Assembly: GCF_003611735.1 (NCBI RefSeq)
Contig: NZ_RAWG01000036.1
Coordinates: 1 to 46,804, forward strand
Length of the DNA: 46,804 nt
Direction of reading: 5' to 3'
DNA from: Corallococcus sicarius
GTDB taxonomy: Bacteria; Myxococcota; Myxococcia; Myxococcales; Myxococcaceae
Under the pieces are notes generated by a model, which saw nothing but the letters and a program-made list of their open reading frames with translations, did no database searches and was not told the origin of the DNA. The stretch's first letter is position 1. Each line of letters starts with the position of its first letter. Positions 28,585-37,073 of this stretch are shown one piece after another. Both the position numbers and the translations under genes were made by a program.

Positions 28585-28980
28585 ATGCCGATGACCCGGT
28601 TGAGACCCGAGGATGGAGACCTGCTCGAGCGGTACGGGCACCTCTACGACGACGTCATCCACTCGGTCCGGGTGGACTTCTCCGACCTGTCGCGCCCGCT
28701 GGGAGGCGCCGAGGTCGTCATCTACGCGCGCGAGGCGGGAGGCGGCCGGAAGTGGATCTACCTGCACCTGCGCTTCAGCGGCGTGAAGGCGTTCCAGTTC
28801 ACCGACGGCGACCGGTCGTACCAGGTCCTCTCCGACGGCGGACGCCTCTCCTGGAAGGACGGCCGCGTCACGCTGGACCTGGATCCCGGTCCCGACGGCA
28901 TCGACCCTCCGGATCCAACCCACGTCTCCCACTTCTTCATCACCGCGGATGCCTGTGATTGGGAGGAAGAGGCCCTCTGA
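28585..28980 (+). CDS. 131-residue acidic protein, solitary immunity-like paralog
   Basis: This 131-residue acidic protein has no signal peptide and no recognised family. By hand alignment it is roughly 78% identical to the product of 43136-43531, which lies directly after the Rhs-type gene. Shared blocks include RPEDGDLL, RYGHLYDDVIHS, GGAEVVIY, KWIYL, VKAFQFTDG, SYQVLSDG and FFITA. Position next to the toxin gene suggests the other copy is the immunity protein, which would make this one a solitary relative. It is much GC-richer at third positions than the other copy. ATG 28585 follows GAGGAGGGGGG as ribosome binding site. It is followed by the Kelch gene after 220 bases holding a sigma-54-like promoter. 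Confidence 0.7.
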   Translation: MPMTRLRPEDGDLLERYGHLYDDVIHSVRVDFSDLSRPLGGAEVVIYAREAGGGRKWIYLHLRFSGVKAFQFTDGDRSYQVLSDGGRLSWKDGRVTLDLDPGPDGIDPPDPTHVSHFFITADACDWEEEAL

Positions 28981-29131
28981 GCGGCTCCCCCCACCGCTCA
29001 TTCCGTACGGAGCGCTCGCATTCGTCGCTGAGGCCAGGATGAGTCCACGCAGTTGGACGGACATCCCGATTGCTGGATGCATGAGCGGTCAGGACGCGGC
29101 GAGGTCACCGTCACTACCCGCTGCGCGCCCC

Positions 29132-29148
29132 TTGGCAACCCACTTGCA
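29132..29148 (+). promoter_or_regulatory. Sigma-54-like -24/-12 promoter of the Kelch gene
   Basis: TTGGCAACCCACTTGCA has GG at 29134-29135 and GC at 29146-29147 with exactly ten bases between, matching the sigma-54 consensus TGGCACG-N4-TTGCA closely. Transcription would start about 29159, some 42 bases before ATG 29201. No enhancer site was identified by eye. Confidence 0.5.
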
Positions 29149-29200
29149 CTCCATTAGGCAGCCTCCGCCACTTCCCCAGGCGAGCATTTCCGGAGAATCC

Positions 29201-31450
29201 ATGACCTCGTTGAAGTCTTCCCTGAGCTGTTTGCTCACGGGCCTGCTGCTCTGTTCCGCAGGTTGTGAATCGCCCGGCTCGTTCAATGCCAGCCTCCACA
29301 TTGGAAGCAAGGCATCTGAGATTGTCTCTGGCGTGGAGCTTACGGGGGCCATGGTCACCGGCCGTCGGCATCATACGGCGACCTTGCTCAACAATGGCAA
29401 GGTCTTGGTCGCGGGAGGCAACCAGACGGTGAGCCTCACCAGCATTCCCGTGCAACTGTCTGAGCTGTATGATCCGGTGACAGGAAGTTGGACGAGCTCG
29501 GGATCAATGGTGGAAGTTCGCAACTACCACACAGCAACCAAATTGAACGACGGACGGGTGCTGGTGGTCGGCGGCTACGAGGGTGCGACCATGACTGCCG
29601 AACTCTACAATCCCGCCACGGGTGTCTGGTCTGCAACGGGCAGCCCGCCAGGGCCCAAGCGTTTCAGCCATGAAGCCGTTCTCCTGAGCAATGGAAAGGT
29701 CCTCGTCTCAGGCGGCAGCATCACGGACGCGGGGTACTCCGCCCTTGCGACAATCTATGACCCTGGGACAGGTACCTGGTCGGCCACAAGCAGCATGCAA
29801 AGCCCCCGCATCCATCACTCGCTCACCTTGCTGAAGAATGGTCGGGTACTTGCTGTCGGCGGAATGGGCCCTACCCCTGTCTATCCATTCATCTATTCGC
29901 TTTCAACGGCGGAAATCTATGACCCTGCCACAGGTACATGGTCCTTGACGGGAAGCATGGCACACGACCCGATCTTCCTGACTCCAGGGAGGAGGAGCCA
30001 CGCGGCCGCGATCCTTCCCTCAGGCAAGGTCTTGGTTGCTGGAGGCTATTCGTCTGACGGATTTTTCGGTTTTGGCCCGATTGTCGCGAATGCGGAAGTC
30101 TATGACCCCGAAACGGGCACCTGGTCCCCAACCGGAAGCATGTCGGCAGGACGTTATGAACACGACCTGGCCATTTTGCCCTCGGGCAAGGTTCTGGTAG
30201 CAGGCGGGAAGATGTCAATATCCGACGGGTATGTTCCAACACCCGAAAAGGTCGAACTTTATGATCCAGTGACTGGCCTTTGGAGCACGGTGGGAACCCT
30301 GACGAATGCTCGTTTCGACTCCACCGCGACCGTCCTGGCCTCTGGACGCGTCCTGATCGCAGGAGGCTACCGCTACGACAGCGCCACCTCGAAGTATGTG
30401 TACATCTCCCAGGCCGAGCGCGTCGTCCTCCCATTCTGGAAGCCCGCAGGCAACATGGTGACCGCGCGGTTCGGACTGACCGCGACCCTGCTGCCCGGTG
30501 GAAGGGTGCTCACGGCGGGTGGATTCAATGGCACCAGCCCCGTCTCATCCGCTGACCTGCGTGACCCCACCACCGGGGCGTGGAGCGCCGCCGGGAGCAT
30601 GACGGCAACCCGCCAGTTCCATGCAGCCACCCTGCTCTCGAACGGCAAGGTGCTCGTGACGGGTGGTTATGGGGATGAGGCCTATCGCTCTTCCACGGAG
30701 CTGTTCAACCCCACGACCGCCACCTGGGCCGCCACCGGCTCACTCACCCACCCGCGGCTGCAACATGTCGCAGTGAGGCTTGCCAACGGCAAGGTGCTCA
30801 TCGCGGGCGGAGACACAGGGCTGGGCTACACCGCCTCCTCGGAGCTCTATGACCCGTCCCTGGGGAGCTGGACGCCGACTGGCAGCATGACTGTGGCGCG
30901 CACACACACCACCGCCGCGCTCCTACCCAACGGCAAGGTGCTCGTCGTGGGTGGCTATGACGGCAACGCGACCCTCGGCACCGCGGAGCTGTACGATCCC
31001 GCTACCGGAACCTGGTCTTCCGCAGGCACGCCCGGACAGGCCCGCGAGGGCGCAAGCGCCACCGTGCTGGCCAACGGGAAGGTGCTGGTCGCGGGAGGTA
31101 CTGCTGAGAACCCGCTCAACACCGCGGAGTTCTATGACCCGGCCACCAACACGTGGACTCCCGCGCCCTCCCTGAACTCCTGGCGGGCGGATCACACCGC
31201 CGTCCGGATGGCGAATGGCGACGTGATGGTCGCGGGCGGATTCGGTATCGACACTGGCTACGGCCTGGATGCCTTCCTGGATTCGGTGGAGGTGTACGAG
31301 CCGGCTCAGGGCCGTTGGACGCGCACCACTCCGCTGGGCACCCTGCGCTACGCGGCGGAGGGCGTGCTGCTGCCGGATGGTCAGGTGCTTGTCATGGGCG
31401 GCTCGGATTTCGACGGCCCCGTCGCGACCACGGAGCTGTACCTGCCCTGA
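29201..31450 (+). CDS. Kelch-repeat lipoprotein with 14 repeats
   Basis: This 749-residue lipoprotein has the signal peptide MTSLKSSLSCLLTGLLLCSAGC with Cys22 as lipidation site. The mature protein is about fourteen Kelch motifs of 45-55 residues, each with the core GKVLVAGG followed by ELYDPATGTW and a variable loop. These repeats would form two beta-propellers on the cell surface or in the periplasm, usually used for protein or glycan binding. Early repeats use more A/T at third positions than later ones, suggesting mosaic origin. ATG 29201 follows CGGAGA; the sigma-54-like site lies upstream. The gene precedes the TcA-like lipoprotein gene by 135 bases with its own promoter-like element. 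Kelch lipoproteins are common in myxobacteria, so a direct toxin role is only suggested by position. Confidence 0.85.
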   Translation: MTSLKSSLSCLLTGLLLCSAGCESPGSFNASLHIGSKASEIVSGVELTGAMVTGRRHHTATLLNNGKVLVAGGNQTVSLTSIPVQLSELYDPVTGSWTSSGSMVEVRNYHTATKLNDGRVLVVGGYEGATMTAELYNPATGVWSATGSPPGPKRFSHEAVLLSNGKVLVSGGSITDAGYSALATIYDPGTGTWSATSSMQSPRIHHSLTLLKNGRVLAVGGMGPTPVYPFIYSLSTAEIYDPATGTWSLTGSMAHDPIFLTPGRRSHAAAILPSGKVLVAGGYSSDGFFGFGPIVANAEVYDPETGTWSPTGSMSAGRYEHDLAILPSGKVLVAGGKMSISDGYVPTPEKVELYDPVTGLWSTVGTLTNARFDSTATVLASGRVLIAGGYRYDSATSKYVYISQAERVVLPFWKPAGNMVTARFGLTATLLPGGRVLTAGGFNGTSPVSSADLRDPTTGAWSAAGSMTATRQFHAATLLSNGKVLVTGGYGDEAYRSSTELFNPTTATWAATGSLTHPRLQHVAVRLANGKVLIAGGDTGLGYTASSELYDPSLGSWTPTGSMTVARTHTTAALLPNGKVLVVGGYDGNATLGTAELYDPATGTWSSAGTPGQAREGASATVLANGKVLVAGGTAENPLNTAEFYDPATNTWTPAPSLNSWRADHTAVRMANGDVMVAGGFGIDTGYGLDAFLDSVEVYEPAQGRWTRTTPLGTLRYAAEGVLLPDGQVLVMGGSDFDGPVATTELYLP

Positions 31451-31473
31451 TCAACTGATCAATCCAGGGCGCA

Positions 31474-31490
31474 GGGCAACGGGGCTGCAT
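31474..31490 (+). promoter_or_regulatory. Sigma-54-like -24/-12 element before the TcA-like gene
   Basis: GGGCAACGGGGCTGCAT has GG at 31475-31476 and GC at 31487-31488, again with ten bases between. Compared with the Kelch-gene site, both carry GGCAAC, four bases, then YTGCA. The -12 element is CTGCA and not TTGCA, so it is weaker. Start would be near 31500, about 86 bases before GTG 31586. Confidence 0.35.
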
Positions 31491-31526
31491 CCCCAAATCA
31501 TCCACAACCCTCCCATCAAGAGCTGA

Positions 31527-31553
31527 CCGGGCCCGCACCCATCGCGGGCCCGG
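31527..31553 (+). terminator. GC-rich hairpin between Kelch and TcA-like genes
   Basis: CCGGGCCCGC (31527-31536) pairs perfectly with GCGGGCCCGG (31544-31553) around a seven-base loop. The T-rich CCCTTTTC follows only after nine more bases, so it may end the Kelch transcript or structure the 5' leader of the next gene. Confidence 0.4.
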
Positions 31554-31585
31554 ATGCATCACCCTTTTCATTGGAGCAACCTGAA

Positions 31586-34500
31586 GTGCGCACTTCATCA
31601 AGACTCTTTTCCGTCGGCTCGCTGGGGCTCATCCTGGCGGCGGCTTGCGGCTCCCCGGAAGCACCTTCTCAACCCATCGAGGAATTCGCGGTCATCCAAC
31701 GGCAGGCACTCGAGGAGTCCTGCTACGACCGTGACACCTCCCTTCTCCAGTCCCTGAAGACACCCCTGGGCGCGCGGGACTGCACCTTCGATGAACAGTG
31801 TCCCCAGGGGGCCTTCTGCAACGAAAGCACACGCAAGTGTGACTGGACGTGCCTGGAAGACGGCCCCGCGGGGACCGCCTGTGGAAGCGGCAAGGTGTGC
31901 GACTGCTCGGGTCATTGCGTGACCGAAGGCACCAGCAGCCCGCTGGTCCTGTCCGGCACGCTGCCCCGCGTCGACGTCGCGCCGACGGCCGTGTCCTTCA
32001 CCACCCCGGCCACGGGCCAGCCCTTCGTCGCACGTCGGCTGGTGGTGGGGCTTGCGGCGTTGAATCCGACGGAAGCGGCCCGGGTGGCCAGCACACCGGT
32101 GCGCCTGGTGGCGGGACCGGACATGGAGGTGGCTTGCAACGTGGGTGACGCACCCGCGACCACCTTCTCCAGCGAATGTCTGGTGAACACCTGGACGTTC
32201 AGCTCCTTCGGGACCGGCCAGCGCGCCACGGTCCGCATGGACGTGCGCCCCCGACAGACCAGCAGCGCGCGCCATTGGTACGTCATCCTGGAGGCGCAGG
32301 GCGCCACCCCCCAGCGCACCCGCGTGGACATCGAACGTGCGGATGCGGCCCCAGGCGTGGGCGGCGTGCGTCCTTTTTTCGGCAGCGTGACGCTGACCCT
32401 GGACCCGTCAGCCGATGCGGGAACGGAACCGCTCGTGCTGCCCGTGCGCGCCTTCGCCAATGGCGCCTACCTGATGCTGGTCGACGAGTCGCGCACGCTC
32501 TCGCCGTCGGGCAAGGTTCGCTTGTCCACCTCCCAGTCACACCATGGCGAGGAGTGGCTGCCCGCTGCCAATGGCACCAACACGGCGGATGCCGTGACAG
32601 CAGGCGTGGAGGGCACTTATGACGGCACCGGCTCCAGCAGCAACACGCTGGTGGGCGCCTTCACAGTGCGGCTGCCCCGTCCCATCAGCAGCACCTGGGG
32701 CGTCAAGGCGGAGTACCGCCTGTCGCGCCTGCGCGTGGACACCGATGCGGGCGTGGACGACCTCCCCCTGACCGCGTGTCCCGCGTCCCTCTGCACGACG
32801 GGCTTCGTCTGTGAGCCCGACCTGGGCGTATGCATCCCCGGCGTGCGCACCTGGAGTGGCGCTCCTGTCGCTACCGATGGCGGCCCGCTCAACACCGTGA
32901 TCAGCGAGGAGCGCGCGAGCTGGGACTCCGAAGCCCAGACCCGGCTCACCGACTTCATGACTGCCTCCTCGGCGAACGGGATGCCTCTGTCCTCGTCGCA
33001 ACTCGCCAGAGGCATCCTCTGCAACCAGGCCACCACGAATGCCCCACTGGAAGTGAACGGATTCCCAAGCTTCGCCACCGCGGACGCCGGCCTGCCCTTC
33101 GTGCTGGCGCGCTCGGGCGACCTGCGCTGCCAGAACGGCGGCATGCCGTACGTGTCCGAACTGGCGAATTCGTGGGACCGCTATCCGGACACCAACGGTT
33201 TGAAGAATCTGGATCGCCTCAGCGATCTGGAGATGCTGACCGAGTGTCTGGAAGACTTGAAGCGGCCTGCGGTGAACGGCCCGGCGCTGGGCACCCCGGA
33301 ATGGTTCGCCCAGCGTTACGGCGCCCGCTATGACATCAAGTCGCAGCGGGCCACCGTGTCCACGGCAAGCCGCACCACGCCCGGACGCTGCTTCAACCTG
33401 GCGCGCTTCTATGGGGCCCTGAACCTCAGCGCACGAGACGGCAACAGCCGCGACCAGCGGTTGGCCGGACGCCTGTTCCAGCAGTGGATCTCCACCCATG
33501 GCTATGTAGCCCAGCAGCTCGTGCAGCAACGGGAGCTGTCGGACTTCCTCAATGAGCCGACACCGTCCGAATGGGACACTGCGTCCAGCATCCTGAATCG
33601 GTTCGAGAATGGCTGGGACCTGCTGCTCGATGCGACCTACGCCAACCTGCTGCCCGGCAACGATGCGGCGCGTACCTGCAGCCTGCTCAACCCCGACTAC
33701 CGCCTGCCTCCCGCGCCCCTGGCTTCATGGGCCTACGTCAACAATCAGTCCCTCCAGGACCGAGGCACGGGTGCGCGCTGGCAACGAGCCCGCTCCACCT
33801 TCTTCTTCCATCAACCGGATCTCGCGGCCCGCTGCACCAGCACCACCACCCCGGTGGCCCTCGCTTCCGCGTCGTACCTGCTGGACGAAATGCCCACGGG
33901 GCCCCGCTCCCTCCAGGTGACGTGCATCAAGAAGCCTGGCGCAGTGGAAGTCACCGCCCAGGCGGCCCGGCGTGCCACCCCCAGTGGCACCCGATTCTTC
34001 ACCTGGACACTCTCCATCCCCAATGGCACCAATACCGTGGCATTCGCAGTCCTGGACCACGGCTCCACGATGAGCCTGTTCTCTCCGGCCAAGACGTATT
34101 TGGTGCCTGCGCTAAGCACCCTCGCCTACGAGCACGCCGTGCTGCGGCCGCCGTACACGCAGACCGTGTCCGGTCCTGCTGGCAGCCGGCTGGCCGTCTG
34201 GGACTTCGTCGCCGACACAGGTCACCTCTCCGAGGCAGTGGACCGACGCACGCTCTATGACTCGCCTTCGTCGGACCTCACTCCCATGCCCGGCTCCCAA
34301 CCCCACCATGATCAGCCGGTGGGCCTGCCCGCGACCATCCTGGAAGGGCTGACGGCGCACCTGCGGCTGCTCAACTCGGAGCTGGAGGAGGTGGAGCGCA
34401 CCACACTTGCCACCTGCGGCCCCGTGTCACCGGGAACGCCTCGCGACCAGGCCCTCACGCGCTTTGGCCGCACGATGCGCTATGAGGTGCTGCTGGAGAC

Positions 34501-36922
34501 GCTGGCCCGCTCCGCCTACACGCGTGAAAAGTCCATGTGCGCCACCGTGCTGGGGCTGGCGGAGCTGCCCTGGGACAAGCGTTGGCGGGACGCAAAGGCA
34601 GAGCTGGAGGCCGTGCGGCGCCAGTCCTACGAGAAGATGCGCGCCATCAGCGACTGCCACCCCTACGGCATGCCCGAAGACGAAGTGCCCCTGGCTTTCG
34701 GGGCCACCCTCACCGGCGCCATCGAGCGCTACTTCGGAAGCTCCTCGTACCTGCACGTCAACGCCATGTCCGCCGTCAACACCGCTGTCAACGACAAGGT
34801 GGCTGCGGAGACTTCCTGGGTGTCACTGCGCAATGGGGAGGTGCAGGAGGCCTTCCAGGACACCGCGAAACAGCAGCGTCTCCTGGAGCTGAAGCGGCAA
34901 TACGGCACGCCCATCCTCCAGATGTGCGGATTGACGAACGTCAACGCGGCGGACGTGATGGACCTCTTCGACCCTTTGAAGACGGCCAACCCGCTGCGCC
35001 CCTCGGCCTGCTTCCTCAAGCCGGAGTGCCAGACGCCTCCTGCGCAGGTGTACGCTGCGGTACGGACCGAGCACGCTCGCTTCACGCTGTGCACCTGGAA
35101 GCACCTGGTGCCCGCCACCTCCGTCTACACGGACACGGCGATGCGCACGCTGGTGGAACACTACACCGCCGTCACCGTGACGCCTGGTTCGGGCAACGTC
35201 GTGTGGGGCACCACGACGCTCCCGGTGTCCGCACTGTACGGTCAGCCGCTGCCCACGAATGAGATCGCCTCCGGTGAATTCGCTGCGGCGCAGGCCGCCT
35301 GCGTCCAGGAACTGGGGACCACCGGCAGTCAGCTTCCGACGCCCTCCAGCCTGGGCGTGAAGTTGGAGAACACCTGCTACCGCGGGGACATGGGCACCGC
35401 GATGCTGACCCTCGTCGGGGCGAACCAGAGTCTCCAGGTGGCACAAGCACAGTGGGCGGACGCCCAGGAGCGGCTGCGTATCTCCGAGGACCGCTGCCTC
35501 CTGCTTGAAACGGACGTGCAGAAGCAGGTGGCGCTCAACGCCAGCTACGAAGCGGAGATGAGCGGACTGCTGCGGGAGAAGGTTCGCGTCGACAGGAAGG
35601 TGAACAACATCAGCGACGTCAACAACAAGGGCGAGGCGATCATCGGAGCCTTCGCATCGGGCACTGCCGCAGGCATTGCATGGGGTGCCGTGAAGCTCTT
35701 GGGCGGCGTGTCGGAGAACCGCTTCAAGGACGAGTCCATCATCCTGAATGCGCGCATCCAGCAGCTCGATCTCCAGCACCGCACCCAGCTTGAAGACCTG
35801 TCCCTGCAAACGGCAGTGCGCCAGTGCTACGCGGAGGCCCGCATGTACATGGTGGGCATCAGCACTGCGGCGATGCAGATCGACCGGGTGGACACGGACG
35901 TGGACACCGCCCTGCTCCAGCTGGAGAACATGGAGGGCCGGGTGCGCCAGCTCCTGCTGGAGGGTACGCAGGTGGTGGCACAGGAGGAGGCACGCCAAGT
36001 GCCCCTCTTCTCGCACGACTTCTGGCTGCACGAGCGGCTGACCCGGGCCCGGGAGTCCTTCGCCACCGCCAAGCGGCTGTCCTACCTGTTCACCCGCGCG
36101 CTGGAATACGAGAAGCAGCAGAGCCTTCCGGCCATCACCTCCGTGCTGGCCGCGAAGGGGCCGCTCCAGTTGCAGAGCGCGCTGAACGCCAATGCCTACA
36201 CGGCCCTGGACAAGACGGTCCATGGCCGGGACGTGGAGGGGCAGTCCTTCGTCGTGCAGCTGCGCGGCAACGTGCTGAAGCTGGAGGACGTCGTCGCGGC
36301 CACGCCTGGCGAGCGCACCCTGACCAAGCAGGAGCGTTTCACACGCCGGCTACTGTCTCCGGAGAGCGCCGTGTACGACGACAACGGTCGCTACCTGGGC
36401 CAGGGCGTGCGCTTCTACTTGAAGGACAGCCTGGGGCCCAACTCCATCCGCTGCGGGGAGAAGGTCTGGACGGTCCATGCCCACCTCTCCGGCGATGACC
36501 GACTGGTCACGTGGCTGGGAAGTCATGGGTTGGCGCCGCTGGTGCTGCGCAAGCGCAACACCTTCAGCAGCCACAACTGCGATCCAGACAACAAGGGCTT
36601 CCAGACGCGCGCGCTGCGCCCCTCGCTGCGCAGCGGCGGATACACCGGCACCGCGAAGCCGGGTGAAGAGACCACCTTCACCCTGGCCAGCGTGGGCGCC
36701 GAGACCGGCCAGAACGTGCTGGCGTTCCAGCAGAACCCGTCGGGGGCTCCGTCCACCGAGTGGAAGGGCCGGGGCCTCTATGGGGAATACGAAATCATCT
36801 TCCCCTGGGTGGACCTGATGACGTCCGGCGGTGTGTCCACGGGCTTCCCGCTGGACGGCATCACCGATGTCTACCTGCGCTTCGAGCAGGTCTCCGCCGC
36901 CACCAGTCACATCTACGAGTAG
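31586..36922 (+). CDS. Large Tc-toxin-subunit-A-like lipoprotein
   Basis: This 1778-residue lipoprotein has a signal peptide ending LAAAC (Cys21). GTG 31586 was chosen because GGAG lies ten bases upstream. A Cys-rich domain (about 45-112: CTFDEQCPQGAFC, CDWTCLED) follows, then a second small one near residue 400. The middle (about 430-1270) is helical. Two long coiled-coil stretches (about 1282-1345 and 1385-1500) flank a Gly/Ala-rich hydrophobic segment, GEAIIGAFASGTAAGIAWGA (from residue 1349), like a pore-hairpin tip. The C-terminus (1725-1775) has EWKGRGLYGEYEIIFP then GITDVYLRF, resembling the TcB-binding end of Tc toxin A subunits (LPFEGAG, then ISDVIIHLRY; from memory). At 1778 residues it is shorter than known TcA proteins (about 2300-2500). 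The following Rhs-type gene supports a Tc-like pair; homology must be tested. Confidence 0.55.
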   Translation: MRTSSRLFSVGSLGLILAAACGSPEAPSQPIEEFAVIQRQALEESCYDRDTSLLQSLKTPLGARDCTFDEQCPQGAFCNESTRKCDWTCLEDGPAGTACGSGKVCDCSGHCVTEGTSSPLVLSGTLPRVDVAPTAVSFTTPATGQPFVARRLVVGLAALNPTEAARVASTPVRLVAGPDMEVACNVGDAPATTFSSECLVNTWTFSSFGTGQRATVRMDVRPRQTSSARHWYVILEAQGATPQRTRVDIERADAAPGVGGVRPFFGSVTLTLDPSADAGTEPLVLPVRAFANGAYLMLVDESRTLSPSGKVRLSTSQSHHGEEWLPAANGTNTADAVTAGVEGTYDGTGSSSNTLVGAFTVRLPRPISSTWGVKAEYRLSRLRVDTDAGVDDLPLTACPASLCTTGFVCEPDLGVCIPGVRTWSGAPVATDGGPLNTVISEERASWDSEAQTRLTDFMTASSANGMPLSSSQLARGILCNQATTNAPLEVNGFPSFATADAGLPFVLARSGDLRCQNGGMPYVSELANSWDRYPDTNGLKNLDRLSDLEMLTECLEDLKRPAVNGPALGTPEWFAQRYGARYDIKSQRATVSTASRTTPGRCFNLARFYGALNLSARDGNSRDQRLAGRLFQQWISTHGYVAQQLVQQRELSDFLNEPTPSEWDTASSILNRFENGWDLLLDATYANLLPGNDAARTCSLLNPDYRLPPAPLASWAYVNNQSLQDRGTGARWQRARSTFFFHQPDLAARCTSTTTPVALASASYLLDEMPTGPRSLQVTCIKKPGAVEVTAQAARRATPSGTRFFTWTLSIPNGTNTVAFAVLDHGSTMSLFSPAKTYLVPALSTLAYEHAVLRPPYTQTVSGPAGSRLAVWDFVADTGHLSEAVDRRTLYDSPSSDLTPMPGSQPHHDQPVGLPATILEGLTAHLRLLNSELEEVERTTLATCGPVSPGTPRDQALTRFGRTMRYEVLLETLARSAYTREKSMCATVLGLAELPWDKRWRDAKAELEAVRRQSYEKMRAISDCHPYGMPEDEVPLAFGATLTGAIERYFGSSSYLHVNAMSAVNTAVNDKVAAETSWVSLRNGEVQEAFQDTAKQQRLLELKRQYGTPILQMCGLTNVNAADVMDLFDPLKTANPLRPSACFLKPECQTPPAQVYAAVRTEHARFTLCTWKHLVPATSVYTDTAMRTLVEHYTAVTVTPGSGNVVWGTTTLPVSALYGQPLPTNEIASGEFAAAQAACVQELGTTGSQLPTPSSLGVKLENTCYRGDMGTAMLTLVGANQSLQVAQAQWADAQERLRISEDRCLLLETDVQKQVALNASYEAEMSGLLREKVRVDRKVNNISDVNNKGEAIIGAFASGTAAGIAWGAVKLLGGVSENRFKDESIILNARIQQLDLQHRTQLEDLSLQTAVRQCYAEARMYMVGISTAAMQIDRVDTDVDTALLQLENMEGRVRQLLLEGTQVVAQEEARQVPLFSHDFWLHERLTRARESFATAKRLSYLFTRALEYEKQQSLPAITSVLAAKGPLQLQSALNANAYTALDKTVHGRDVEGQSFVVQLRGNVLKLEDVVAATPGERTLTKQERFTRRLLSPESAVYDDNGRYLGQGVRFYLKDSLGPNSIRCGEKVWTVHAHLSGDDRLVTWLGSHGLAPLVLRKRNTFSSHNCDPDNKGFQTRALRPSLRSGGYTGTAKPGEETTFTLASVGAETGQNVLAFQQNPSGAPSTEWKGRGLYGEYEIIFPWVDLMTSGGVSTGFPLDGITDVYLRFEQVSAATSHIYE

Positions 36923-36930
36923 TGCGTCAT

Positions 36931-36960
36931 CGCCCCGCAGCCGGTAACGGCCGCGGGGCG
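36931..36960 (+). terminator. Hairpin after the TcA-like gene
   Basis: CGCCCCGC-A-GCCG (36931-36943) pairs with CGGC-C-GCGGGGCG (36948-36960) around GTAA with one A-C mismatch. It begins eight bases after the stop. The tail CTTCGCTCCTT is only moderately T-rich, so partial read-through into the Rhs-type gene remains possible. Confidence 0.45.
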
Positions 36961-37073
36961 CTTCGCTCCTTCCAAGGGCCCTGGCGACTCAACGCCGGGG
37001 CCCGGCTTCCCCTGGCGCGTCCTGGATGATCTGGATGCCCGGAAGCCTGACCAGCCGCAGTGCATCTCTTGCG

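Noticed and set aside
29201..31450. Kelch repeats as a CRISPR-like or DNA-level direct repeat array
   Set aside because: The periodicity is protein-coding (45-55 codons) with diverged DNA; no short identical repeats with regular spacers occur.
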